From an uncultured archaeon (GTDB taxonomy: Archaea; Thermoproteota; Bathyarchaeia; 40CM-2-53-6; CALIRQ01), in assembly GCA_938042195.1 (NCBI GenBank), contig CALIRQ010000013.1:1-64000 (forward strand): DNA of 64,000 nucleotides, given 5' to 3'. Both the position numbers and the translations under genes were made by a program. Every line of letters begins with the position of its first letter. Within the stretch, counting starts at the first letter, position 1. The notes under the pieces are model-generated. The model saw nothing but the letters and a program-made list of their open reading frames with translations, searched no databases and was not told where the DNA came from. Below are positions 1-9,322 of the stretch, one piece after another.

Positions 1-3
1 AAG

Positions 4-255
4 ATGGCCATTGCCCGCGCCATCCTCATCGCCCATCGCCTCCTCATAGCGCCGCGGGGGCTCGGCAAGGGCATGGCCATGGCTTTGGGCCTCCTCGAGG
101 CGATGCTCAGGCTCCCGCTCCATAGGGAGGCGAAGGGGGCATTCAAGGCGAAGAAGATGAGGCCGGATGGCTTTCTGCTCCGCAGGCTCAGATATCGCCC
201 TGAGAGCTTAGTGGAGCGGGCTTTATGGCGATTTTTAAATTCCTCAAATCCCTAA
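4..255 (+). CDS. Hypothetical protein, possibly the C-terminal part of a gene entering from upstream
   Basis: Open frame from the window edge to TAA at 253-255; no recognised family. Confidence 0.25.
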   Translation: MAIARAILIAHRLLIAPRGLGKGMAMALGLLEAMLRLPLHREAKGAFKAKKMRPDGFLLRRLRYRPESLVERALWRFLNSSNP

Positions 256-450
256 GGGTTATCCTGCTCCGCGAACTCCGCCTCATATTCGACAGCGCCC
301 GGCCGATCGGCCGATAAATGGAATCGGGGCCTCCTCATGATGGCCCGGTAGGCGTGAGTGAGGCCGTCGTAGAACCATCGCCTTTGGCCATCGGCGAGCC
401 CCTCCAATTGGGCGATGAAGGCCTCGGCTCCCTCCTGCCCGCGCTCTTGG
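252..450 (-). pseudogene. Remnant coding sequence (…AEAFIAQLEGLADGQRRWFYDGLTHAYRAIMRRPRFHLSADRPGAVEYEAEFAEQDNP*) without an intact start
   Basis: Protein-like minus-strand frame ending at TAG (252-254), with an in-frame TAA just upstream and no ATG/GTG near the N-terminus. Confidence 0.3.
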
Positions 451-510
451 CTTGCGCATCTTTATCCCAAATTTGAAGTTAAACATCCCGCAACGCAATT
501 ATAACGCCGT

Positions 511-530
511 ACCCCCCCTATAGGGGGGGT
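511..530. repeat. Perfect 20-bp palindrome ACCCCCCCTATAGGGGGGGT
   Basis: Read directly from sequence. Confidence 0.9.
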
Positions 531-557
531 GGTCGCAAATGGGCCGTCTTGAATGAA

Positions 558-663
558 ATCAAAGGAAATCAAATGAATCGAATCCAGGCCGAAAGGGGCC
601 AATTTTGGGCCTCATTTCGGCGAAAGGGGCTCGAATAATCAAAGAAAATCAAAGGGATCGAAT
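558..663 (+). repeat. Two copies of a 26-nt repeat, atcaaaRgaaatcaaaKgRatcgaat-like, at 558-583 and 638-663, 80 bp apart
   Basis: Copies differ at 3 positions by eye; cgaaagggg words lie between them. Confidence 0.7.
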
Positions 664-1068
664 TTTTATTTCCTCCAGTATTATTGCCTTGGGCATCCGC
701 GGCGGCTCGCCGACGATAAGGGAATGGTAAAAGTAGCGCCGCGGGGCCTTAGGACAATATAAAAGGCCGTCGCAACAATACCCAAAGCCGAAAGCCGGGC
801 TCGCGGATCCCTAATTCCCTGGGGGCATGGCGGGGCTCATGGCGTTCGCGATATGGCTGAGGCCCGAGGCCTTGGCCATTTCGGGAACCTCTTCTGGGCG
901 CCGGGGGGGGGAAACGGATCGGAGGGGTGGGCATGGCCGATCCCTTTGGATCTAATCGCAAGGCCCCGGGCGAGGGTTTCGGGGAATTATTTAAGCTTTT
1001 CTGAGAAAATGCCCCGATTTTCCCCCGTAAAAATAAATTTTTAAATATTTTCCAATCCAAGCCAAATC

Positions 1069-1302
1069 GTGGCGTTTTCCATGAGGGAAGGTGAGCTCTC
1101 GACCGCCGCGATACATAGGCTCATAAAAAAGGCAGGGGCCGAGAGGGTTGGGGACGATGCCGTTAGGGAGCTCGGCAAGGTAGTTGAGGATATAGCGATC
1201 AGGATAAGCAAGGAAGCGATAGAGCTGGCCAGCCACGCGGGAAGGAAGACGATCAAGGTAGAGGACGTGCAGCTCGCTATGAAGAGGATAATGCGCGAAT
1301 GA
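1069..1302 (+). CDS. Archaeal histone
   Basis: 77 aa histone fold (ELSTAAIHRLIKKAGAERVGDDAVRELGKVVED...IKVEDVQLAMKRI). Confidence 0.95.
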   Translation: MAFSMREGELSTAAIHRLIKKAGAERVGDDAVRELGKVVEDIAIRISKEAIELASHAGRKTIKVEDVQLAMKRIMRE

Positions 1303-1571
1303 GCCCCGGCATCAGTCCCAGAGGGACCGCGGCCCTTAGAGGCCCTTCATGGGGCTGCCCTACCTAAGGATCCGGACCGCGGAAGGGGTTCCCGGCGGGG
1401 GCGCGAATCATCGGCAAACCCGTGGGGGCTTTCGAGAGCGGGGGATGCGTAGGGGCAAAACGGGATCCGAAAAATTTTTAAGAGATATCCTCCCCCTTCC
1501 TTGCCCTTGGCAATAAAAAGATCGGTATACTCCGCATGGGCGAGAAATAGGGCTTTAAAGGGTGATGCGAG

Positions 1572-3221
1572 ATGGCGTATATGGGTGGGCAACCCATCCT
1601 CATATTGAAGGAGGGCGCGAGCAGGACTAGGGGAAGGGATGCCCAAAGGTCCAACATGACCGCGGCCAAGGTCATAGCCGAGGTCGTCAGGAGCACTCTG
1701 GGACCACGCGGCATGGATAAGATGCTGGTCGATAGCTTGGGCGACATCACGATCACGAACGACGGGGCCACCGTGCTGGATGAGATAGACGTCCAGCACC
1801 CGGCCGCGAAGATGATGGTCGAAGTCGCCAAGACCCAAGACGACGAGGTCGGCGATGGCACGACGACGGCCGTCGTGCTGGCCGGCGCTCTCTTGGGCAA
1901 GGCTGAGGAGCTCCTCAGCGAGAACATACATCCCACGGTGATAGTCAAGGGGTATAAGCAAGCCGGAGAGGAGGCCATAAAGATATTGAATGAGATAGCG
2001 ATCCCGGTGGATATCAACGATACGGAGACTTTGAAGAAGGTCGCGCTAACGTCGATGAGGAGCAAGGGACTCGGGGAAGCGAGGGACCACTTCGCTTCGA
2101 TAGCCGTTGAGGCCGTCAAGCAGATAACGGAGAAGAGGGGCGACCACTATATCGCGGACATAGACAACATACAGTTGGTGAAGAAAATAGGCAAAAGCCT
2201 CTTGGAGTCCCAGCTCATAAAGGGCGTGATAATAGACAAGGAGGTCGTCCACCCCGGAATGCCGAAGAGGATCGAGAACCCGAAGATCGCCCTAGTGGAC
2301 GCGGCCCTCGAGATAGAGAAGACCGAGATAAGCGCGGAGATAAGGATCTCGAACCCCGAGCAGATGAAGGCCTTCCTCGACGAGGAGAACAGGATGATGA
2401 GGGAGATGGTCGAGAAGATAAAGGCCTCGGGGGCCAATGTGGTGCTATGCCAGAAGGGCATCGACGATATGGTCCAGCACTTCCTGGCGAAGGAGGGGAT
2501 AATGGCCGTCAGGAGGATAAAGAAGTCGGATATGGAGAAGTTGGCCAGGGCGACCGGCGGAAAGATAGTGACGAACTTGGACGACCTCAAGCCCGAGGAC
2601 CTCGGCACGGCGCAGCTGGCCATCGAGAGGAAGATCGGGGAGGACAAGATGGTCTTCATAGAAGGATGCAAGGATCCCAGATCCGTTTCGATACTCCTCA
2701 GGGCCGGCTTGGAGCGCATGGTCGATGAACTCGAGCGATCGATACACGATGGGCTTTCGGTGGTTTCGGATGTAATAGAGAGGAACAAGATCGTTGCGGG
2801 CGGGGGCTCCGTAGAGGCCGAGCTGGCCAAGAGGCTGAAGTCCTACGCCGCGAAGATAGGCGGCCGGGAGCAACTGGCGATAGAGGCCTTCGCCGAATCC
2901 TTGGAGGTCATACCGAGGACATTGGCCGAGAACGCGGGTCTGGATCCAGTCGACATAATGGTGGAGCTCAGGTCGGCGCATGAGAAGGAGGGCGGGCTTT
3001 GGGCCGGCGTGGACGTATTCGGCGGCAAGATCGTCGACATGATGAAGCTCGGCGTCATCGAGCCGCTGGCCGTCAAGGAGCAATGCATCAAATCCGCCGT
3101 GGAGGCCGCCAGCATGATCCTGAGGATCGACGACGTCATAGCTGCCGCGAAGCCGCCGCCTACGCCGAAGGGCAAAGGTGAAGGCGAGGGCGGCGAAACC
3201 CCGGAGATGCCCGAGTTCTAA
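1572..3221 (+). CDS. thsA: Thermosome (group II chaperonin) subunit
   Basis: 549 aa; [41 protein letters not shown] motifs. Confidence 0.98.
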   Translation: MAYMGGQPILILKEGASRTRGRDAQRSNMTAAKVIAEVVRSTLGPRGMDKMLVDSLGDITITNDGATVLDEIDVQHPAAKMMVEVAKTQDDEVGDGTTTAVVLAGALLGKAEELLSENIHPTVIVKGYKQAGEEAIKILNEIAIPVDINDTETLKKVALTSMRSKGLGEARDHFASIAVEAVKQITEKRGDHYIADIDNIQLVKKIGKSLLESQLIKGVIIDKEVVHPGMPKRIENPKIALVDAALEIEKTEISAEIRISNPEQMKAFLDEENRMMREMVEKIKASGANVVLCQKGIDDMVQHFLAKEGIMAVRRIKKSDMEKLARATGGKIVTNLDDLKPEDLGTAQLAIERKIGEDKMVFIEGCKDPRSVSILLRAGLERMVDELERSIHDGLSVVSDVIERNKIVAGGGSVEAELAKRLKSYAAKIGGREQLAIEAFAESLEVIPRTLAENAGLDPVDIMVELRSAHEKEGGLWAGVDVFGGKIVDMMKLGVIEPLAVKEQCIKSAVEAASMILRIDDVIAAAKPPPTPKGKGEGEGGETPEMPEF

Positions 3222-3265
3222 ACCCCAAAAATTTTTTATTCCCCCAACCCCTCCCTTCTATCCCC

Positions 3266-3376
3266 GCTCCGGTAGTATAGCCCGGTCAAGTATTCTGGCC
3301 TCTCGCGGATTTTCGGAGAGAGCCAGGGGCGCGGGTTCAAATGCCCTATGGGCTGAAAATCCCGCCCGGAGCACCA
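3266..3376 (+). tRNA. tRNA-Glu(CTC) with two predicted introns (3306-3320 at 37/38; 3342-3359 at 59/60 in the T-loop), CCA encoded
   Basis: Acceptor GCTCCGG/CCGGAGC, A73, CCA; anticodon CTC at 3302-3304; removing 15+18 nt gives a 78-nt cloverleaf; T-loop intron has a BHB-type fold. Confidence 0.88.
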
Positions 3377-3451
3377 ACCCCTTTGGGACCGATCCCCTAG
3401 CCGCGCCGGATTCGGCGATCGCCGAGCCCTAGGTAGCTTAAAAAGGCCCTA

Positions 3452-4120
3452 ATGGAAAAACCAAGGAATTGCCGGGAGATTCTCTTGAGGGATCGGAATC
3501 GGATAATAGTGGTGACGGGCACCCCCGGGGTCGGCAAGTCCTCCCTGGCCCGGGCGCTGGCCGAGAGGCTGGGGTGGATCGCCCTGGATCTGAGCGATCT
3601 CTCCATAAAGGAGGGTCTTTTGAAGGGATACGATGCGGCTCGGGGGACATGGGTGGTCGATGAGGGGCGGTTGAGGAAGGCCGTGATGCGATCGTTGAGG
3701 GCCTCGAAGTCCAATATAATAGCCGAGGGCCATTACGCGCAGGCCGTCGTTCCATCGAACGCAGTGAAGCTTGCCTTCGTCCTGAGGTGCGATCCGAGGG
3801 TCTTGGAGGAAAGGTTGAGGGACAAGGGGTATGGGGAGGATAAGGTATTGGAGAACGTTGAGGCGGAGATCCTGGACTCATGCCTATTGGAGGCCCTGAA
3901 TGCCTTCGGCGGATCGAGGGTCCATGAGATCGATATGACCGGGTTGAGCTTGAAGGATGCCATGGGCGAGGCCTTGGAGGTCATAAGGGGAAGGAAGCGG
4001 CCCTCCCTCCTTGGGATAGATTGGATAGGGGTATTGGAAAGGGAGGGATGCTTGGAAAGATATTTGGCGGGGAAGCGGATTGAGCCAAAAGGCGAAAAGG
4101 TATCTGATAATCCGTTGTGA
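3452..4120 (+). CDS. P-loop nucleotide kinase, adenylate kinase AK6/Fap7-like
   Basis: IIVVTGTPGVGKSSLARALAERLG Walker A; DLSDLSIKEGLLKGYD typical of the family. Confidence 0.85.
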   Translation: MEKPRNCREILLRDRNRIIVVTGTPGVGKSSLARALAERLGWIALDLSDLSIKEGLLKGYDAARGTWVVDEGRLRKAVMRSLRASKSNIIAEGHYAQAVVPSNAVKLAFVLRCDPRVLEERLRDKGYGEDKVLENVEAEILDSCLLEALNAFGGSRVHEIDMTGLSLKDAMGEALEVIRGRKRPSLLGIDWIGVLEREGCLERYLAGKRIEPKGEKVSDNPL

Positions 4121-4319
4121 GAAGTGCGGCAAGCTGACATTGGCCCACTCAAATTCGGCCAGCCGTACCTGCCCATCATGTGGGCACAGGCAAAGGGTCT
4201 TGGCCAATCCCCCCATAGCCTCCTCCGAATCGCCGGAGGAGGTCCGGAAGATCTTGGGGTTGCTCAAGAGCGCGGACCAAAGGGCCTCCCGGAATAAGGA
4301 TTTAAGGAAGGCGATCTAA
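4080..4319 (+). CDS. Small zinc-ribbon protein (DUF1922-like)
   Basis: CEKCGKLTLA...CPSCGHRQRV two-CxxC ribbon. Confidence 0.7.
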   Translation: MSQKAKRYLIIRCEKCGKLTLAHSNSASRTCPSCGHRQRVLANPPIASSESPEEVRKILGLLKSADQRASRNKDLRKAI

Positions 4320-4338
4320 TAAAATCCGGTGATTTGGA

Positions 4339-4770
4339 TTGTCGAGCGTAGGGGAGAGGAGGTTCTTCGAGGAGCTCTCCCATCTCCTTAACAAGAGCGT
4401 GATCGTTGAAACCGTTAATGGCAAAGTATACTCAGGGATCTTATCCGGGGTCAATGCTAGCTCCATGAGCATCTGTCTGACCGATGCGAAGGATCAAAGC
4501 GGGAGGAACATATATAAGCTCTTCATAAATGGGAGCGCCATCTTGGAGATATATAGCGCCGAAAAGCCCTTCGATCTTGAGGCCCTCGCCATGAGGCTTG
4601 AGAGGGTGTTCCCGCGTATGGTCAAATTGGTCGAGGGGTCCGGGACGATAGTGGTCATGGATAAGATCAGGGTCGGCGAGGGCGGATTGCTCGAGGGCAG
4701 CGGGCCGACCGCCGAGAGGGTGAAGAGGATCTACGAGGAGTTCGTTAGGGAGAGGTCGAAGGCTCCCTAG
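4339..4770 (+). CDS. Lsm/Sm-like domain protein
   Basis: FFEELSHLLNKSVIVETVNGKVYSGILSGVNASSMSICLTDA Sm1-like motif; TTG start. Confidence 0.7.
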   Translation: MSSVGERRFFEELSHLLNKSVIVETVNGKVYSGILSGVNASSMSICLTDAKDQSGRNIYKLFINGSAILEIYSAEKPFDLEALAMRLERVFPRMVKLVEGSGTIVVMDKIRVGEGGLLEGSGPTAERVKRIYEEFVRERSKAP

Positions 4771-5497
4771 GGGGCCTCCCCCCCTCCTCGTCAATCCCCC
4801 TCCCCATTTTCTCCAAAGCATCCGCCAATCCCTTCGCCTTTGCATCCAGCTCCTTGGTACTCAATTCTGCTCCCAGGAGCCTAGATAGGAATAGGAGAAT
4901 GGCCTTTGCCGCGATCGCGTCTCCGAAGAACCCAGGGGTCTCGGCCAATAGGCAAAGCCCGGACATGCCCATCAATTCCGCCAACCCAACCAGGATCCCC
5001 GCCGCTCCGAAGACACGCCCCTGCAGTATGCCCGCCCCCTTTGAGACGGCCATGCTGAGCAACTCGCGGTCCGTGGCCGTGCAGAAGATCCGCGGCGTGG
5101 GCGTTACAGAATCCCTCTTGAGCCCGCCGAGCGTTATCACGAGCCGGCAACCCATCCCCTTGGCTAGCCTTAGGGAGCATTCCGCCAGTTCGTATTGGCC
5201 GCCCGGATTGCTGGCCTGAGCGTTCCCGAAGAGCAATATTAGGTCCCTCGGTATGGAGGTATCGCTGAGGAGGTACAGCTCGTTCCTTTGCGGCCTAAGA
5301 TCCCCATCCTCCACCATGGAGATCGGTTGAAATTCGGTGGATAATATCTCAAAGATCGGCCTCGCCCCGTAGGCCTTTATCAAATTATCCACGGCCATAT
5401 GGCCGACCAAGCCAATCCCCGGCAGGCCCTCCAATAGTATCGGATCCCTGAGGGCCTCGATCCGTATAGCGGATAGGGGAATCACTTTATAAGGCAA
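4745..5497 (-). CDS. PAC2-family (proteasome assembly chaperone-like) protein
   Basis: LLEGLPGIGLVGHMAVDNLI...; LAETPGFFGDAIAAKAIL. Confidence 0.85.
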   Translation of the reverse strand: MPYKVIPLSAIRIEALRDPILLEGLPGIGLVGHMAVDNLIKAYGARPIFEILSTEFQPISMVEDGDLRPQRNELYLLSDTSIPRDLILLFGNAQASNPGGQYELAECSLRLAKGMGCRLVITLGGLKRDSVTPTPRIFCTATDRELLSMAVSKGAGILQGRVFGAAGILVGLAELMGMSGLCLLAETPGFFGDAIAAKAILLFLSRLLGAELSTKELDAKAKGLADALEKMGRGIDEEGGRPPREPSTSP

Positions 5498-5555
5498 GGC
5501 CGATCATGGTCCCCGATTTCGTGGCAAACTGAATGCGCAATGGGGATAATAAACG

Positions 5556-7130
5556 TTGGCCGATCCAAATGGCATCCGGCTCGATCCATTCGAGCAAGGC
5601 CCGGAGAGGGATTTGATGGGAAGGATCGGAAGGCTGCGGACCGAGAGAGGGACCCTGGAAACGCCATATATGTTCCCAGTCATCAATCCGTTGGTGCAAC
5701 CAATACCTCCCCGCGAGCTGAAGGAGCGCTTCGGATTCAAGGCCATAATGGTCAACGCGCACCTCCTGAAGAAGAACTTCGGGAACGAGGTCATTGAAAA
5801 GGGGGTGCATCGTTTCCTAGACTACGATGGGATAATCGCGACGGATTCCGGGGCCTACCAGATCCTCGTATACGGCGGCATCGATTCGGCCCCCGATGAG
5901 ATAATAAGGTTCCAAGAATCGATCGGCAGCAACATAGGCGTCATCTTGGATATACCAACGCCTTATGGGGCCAAGAGGGAGGAGGCGGAGCGCGGGGTTT
6001 TGGAAACCCATAGGAGGGCCGAGGAGGCATTTCGGATAATCTCGGGCGATGGGATGCTATGGGTTGGCCCGATACAGGGCGGAACCTACTTCGATCTTCT
6101 CTCATCCTCGGCCCTGAAGATGTCCTCGCTCCCATTCCATATACTAGCCCTCGGGAGCCCCACGCAAATATTGAAGCGGTACAGATATGAACTGCTCTCG
6201 CGGATGATAGCGACTGTTAGATCGATAATCCCACCTTCAAAGCCGCTTCACCTCTTTGGCGCAGGCCACCCCGCGATGTTCTCCCTGGCGGTCGCGTTGG
6301 GGTGCGACCTCTTCGACTCCGCCTCCTACGCGATCTTCGCTAGGGAGGGGAGATATATGACGGAGAGCGGCACCATTAGGCTGAAGGACCTGCGGCATTT
6401 CCCATGCTCCTGTAGCGCATGCTCCAGATACGAGCCCTCCGAGGTGATCAAATGCGATAAGAAATTCATCGAGCGTTTCTTGGCTGAGCATAACCTCAAC
6501 GCATGCGTCGAGGAGCTCCGCAGGATAAAGCAGGCGATCTCGGACGGGGCCCTTTGGGAGCTCCTGGGGCAGAGGGCCAGGTCCCACCCATCCCTCTTCA
6601 GGGCCTTCGCGGGGCTGAGGTCGTACTCCAACCTCCTGGAGAAATACTCCCCCTCCACCAAGAGGGGCGGGATATTCTATTTCGATCTCCTCGACTTGGG
6701 GAGGCCTGAGGTTCAGCGCTATTGGAGACGCCTATTGGAAAGGTATTCGATCCCGGAAGAGGTGAATAAATTGGTCGTTTACTCGGGCCCCGATCCTACC
6801 AAGCGCCTCGGCGATGAGGACGTCCGAAGGGTTCGCTTCTTCAAGCTCGTTAACCCCTATGGGTTCGTGCCATGGGAGTTGCTGGAGACCTTCCCATTGT
6901 TTCAAACCGAGGGCCCGGGCCCCATGGATGAAATCCCCGATGAGGCCCTCTCGCTCTTCAAGGAGCTACTTAAGAGGAATAAGAGGGTAGCGATATCCTC
7001 GTTCCGAATATCCGGAAAGGCCCTCCAAGGGCTAAAGGGAATCTGCGAGGAGTTGGGCCTACCGCTCGAGATTAACGTCGATTTGAGACGCCCCGGCTCG
7101 GCGGAGGGGCGACCAACAAAACGTATTTAA
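5556..7130 (+). CDS. tgtA: Archaeosine-type tRNA-guanine transglycosylase
   Basis: TDSGAYQILVYGGI, WVGPIQGGTYFDL, CSCSAC motifs. Confidence 0.93.
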   Translation: MADPNGIRLDPFEQGPERDLMGRIGRLRTERGTLETPYMFPVINPLVQPIPPRELKERFGFKAIMVNAHLLKKNFGNEVIEKGVHRFLDYDGIIATDSGAYQILVYGGIDSAPDEIIRFQESIGSNIGVILDIPTPYGAKREEAERGVLETHRRAEEAFRIISGDGMLWVGPIQGGTYFDLLSSSALKMSSLPFHILALGSPTQILKRYRYELLSRMIATVRSIIPPSKPLHLFGAGHPAMFSLAVALGCDLFDSASYAIFAREGRYMTESGTIRLKDLRHFPCSCSACSRYEPSEVIKCDKKFIERFLAEHNLNACVEELRRIKQAISDGALWELLGQRARSHPSLFRAFAGLRSYSNLLEKYSPSTKRGGIFYFDLLDLGRPEVQRYWRRLLERYSIPEEVNKLVVYSGPDPTKRLGDEDVRRVRFFKLVNPYGFVPWELLETFPLFQTEGPGPMDEIPDEALSLFKELLKRNKRVAISSFRISGKALQGLKGICEELGLPLEINVDLRRPGSAEGRPTKRI

Positions 7131-7183
7131 GCTCGGAACTCTTCCCCGCCTAGGAAGCGGATGATTATGGGTGGAATATTGGG

Positions 7184-8443
7184 ATGGAGTTGCGATTCTT
7201 GGGCGCATGCTCCGAGGTGGGGAGGTCCGGCGTGGCCCTCCGCACCGAGGGGAAATGCATCCTAATGGATTATGGGGTATTGTTGGATGACGAAATAGGC
7301 TTCCCGGCCCATATATCGGCTAGGGAAGTGGATGCGATCCTGATAACCCATGCGCACTTGGACCACAGCGGGCTGGCGCCGCTCTTCTACCTGCGCGACG
7401 GCATCCCGGTCCACGCCGTGGAGCCGACTTTCAAATTCTCGGACCTCCTCATAAAGGACTTCCTCCACCTCAGCGGCTACTACCTCCCTTACGAATACGT
7501 GGATTTGAAGAACATGATGGACCACGCGGTAAGGCATCGATACTCGGAGCCGTTCGAGATAGACGGGATCAGCGTGGTGTTCCTAAACGCCGGCCACATC
7601 CCGGGCAGCTCCCAAGTCCTGATAGAGGCCGAGGGGAAGAGGCTGCTCTATACGGGCGATTTCAGCACCACGCCCAGCAGGCTCCTGAACGGCGCGGAGC
7701 ATTGGGACCTCGATCTGGATGCGATCGTGATCGAGAGCACATACGCTAACGAAGATCATCCGGAGAGATTGGCGTTGGAGAAGGAGTTCGTTTCCAGGTG
7801 CAGGGACGTCGTTGAAAGGGGGGGCACGGTCCTTATCCCGGCCTTCGGGGTCGGAAGATCCCAAGAGGTGCTGTCGATCCTAGAGGCAAATAATTTCGAG
7901 CATCCGGTCCACGTGGATGGCATGGCCTTGGACGCCATCAAGCTCCTCGCCGAGCATCCGGAATCCCTCAGGGACTTCGAGCTCTTCGAAAGGGCCGTTA
8001 AAAACGCCAGATGGATCAACGATTGGCGAGACCGAAGGATCGCCGTGAAGACCCCGTCGGTCATAGTCTCCCCGGCAGGCATGCTGAAAGGGGGGGCCGC
8101 CGTCTTTTATATGGAGGCGATATCCCAAAACAAGCGCAATGCCATATACCTGGTCAGCTTCCAGATCCCAGGGACCCCGGGCAGGACCCTTTTGGATAAG
8201 AAGAAGTTTGTGATAGGCGGGAAAGAGAGGAAGGTCTTGGCCGAGGTGGATAAATTCGTGTTCTCCTCCCATTGCGGCCGCTCCGAGCTGGAATCGGTCC
8301 TCTCGAGGCTGGATGGGGGGGCGAAGGTATTCGTCGTCCATGGCGCGGAGGGGAATTGCGAAAGGCTCGCCAGCTGGGCCTCCGAGGAGCTCGGATTGGA
8401 GGCCCATGCGCCGAGGCCCGGGGATATTTATAAGCTCGAGTAG
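7184..8443 (+). CDS. Beta-CASP metallo-beta-lactamase ribonuclease (aCPSF2/RNase J-like)
   Basis: THAHLDHSG, GHIPGSSQ, YTGDFS, PAFGVGRSQEV, VSPAGMLKGG motifs. Confidence 0.92.
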   Translation: MELRFLGACSEVGRSGVALRTEGKCILMDYGVLLDDEIGFPAHISAREVDAILITHAHLDHSGLAPLFYLRDGIPVHAVEPTFKFSDLLIKDFLHLSGYYLPYEYVDLKNMMDHAVRHRYSEPFEIDGISVVFLNAGHIPGSSQVLIEAEGKRLLYTGDFSTTPSRLLNGAEHWDLDLDAIVIESTYANEDHPERLALEKEFVSRCRDVVERGGTVLIPAFGVGRSQEVLSILEANNFEHPVHVDGMALDAIKLLAEHPESLRDFELFERAVKNARWINDWRDRRIAVKTPSVIVSPAGMLKGGAAVFYMEAISQNKRNAIYLVSFQIPGTPGRTLLDKKKFVIGGKERKVLAEVDKFVFSSHCGRSELESVLSRLDGGAKVFVVHGAEGNCERLASWASEELGLEAHAPRPGDIYKLE

Positions 8444-8461
8444 GCAACGATCCTCGGCCCT

Positions 8462-9322
8462 TTGCCGGATGGCGTGAGCCGATTGGGGGAAGAATTCAAG
8501 CTCAATATCGGATATATCTCCCCGGTGATCCTCTCCCTCTGCGCGACTGGGCTGCTCTCCTCCCTCATATACTATTCTAAGATCGAGATAGAGCCCATAA
8601 CGCTCTTCGAGGAAACCCCGAGCGGGGCGGCGCTGAATACCCTATATTTCGTAGCGATCTTGTTTGGATCGGCGACCATGCTATACCTCTTGCTGAAGCA
8701 TGGCCTCTCAAAGTTCGTCAAATACTCCATGAGGCTCGCAGTGGCGCTTATGGCCCTGTTCGTTTCCGATTGGAGCGTCGGGCTCTGCCTCCGGGCGCTT
8801 TGGCCGAACGCCGAACCCAATAGGGCGATCATAGCGCTGCCCATCGCGGCGGTACTGGCCTATGGGTCGTTGGGGAGGAGCGAGCCCCTTCGGGCGACAT
8901 CGATAGCTTTGCTAGGCGCAATAACGGGTACGTTCCTAGGGAGCTCCATCCCGCTGCTGACCTCGATCCTCCTGCTCTTGGCGCTGGCGGTTTACGACAT
9001 GGTGGCGGTCTTCAGGGGGCCGATAGGGAAGATCGCCGAAATATTCCCCCTCGAGGAGTTCCCGGGGGCGACCCTCACCTATCATGGGGTAACGATCGGG
9101 ATGGGGGATGTGGTCTTTTACTCGATGCTGGCGGGGGGCGCGATGGTGAATTTCGGCCCCCTCAATTACATCCTCTCGAGCCTCGGGCTCTTGGCGGGCT
9201 TATGGATGGGCCTTAGGATGCTGAGCAAGAGGTCCATCTTCCCCGGGTTGCCCTTCGCCATATTGCTGGGCCTCTTGATGATGGGAATCCCGGAGGTCAT
9301 CAGGGCCCTGCTATGGCTCTGA
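8462..9322 (+). CDS. Presenilin/signal-peptide-peptidase homologue (GxGD intramembrane aspartyl protease)
   Basis: Multi-TM; YDMVAV and GMGDVVFYS catalytic motifs; C-terminal PGLPFAILLG resembling the PAL motif. Confidence 0.88.
   Translation: MPDGVSRLGEEFKLNIGYISPVILSLCATGLLSSLIYYSKIEIEPITLFEETPSGAALNTLYFVAILFGSATMLYLLLKHGLSKFVKYSMRLAVALMALFVSDWSVGLCLRALWPNAEPNRAIIALPIAAVLAYGSLGRSEPLRATSIALLGAITGTFLGSSIPLLTSILLLLALAVYDMVAVFRGPIGKIAEIFPLEEFPGATLTYHGVTIGMGDVVFYSMLAGGAMVNFGPLNYILSSLGLLAGLWMGLRMLSKRSIFPGLPFAILLGLLMMGIPEVIRALLWL

Noticed and set aside
283-498. 71-aa minus-strand ORF from the track
   Set aside because: A different minus-strand frame over the same DNA looks more protein-like and is probably a decayed gene
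558-663. Repeats considered as a CRISPR array
   Set aside because: Only two imperfect copies with an unusual 54-nt gap; no cas genes in the window
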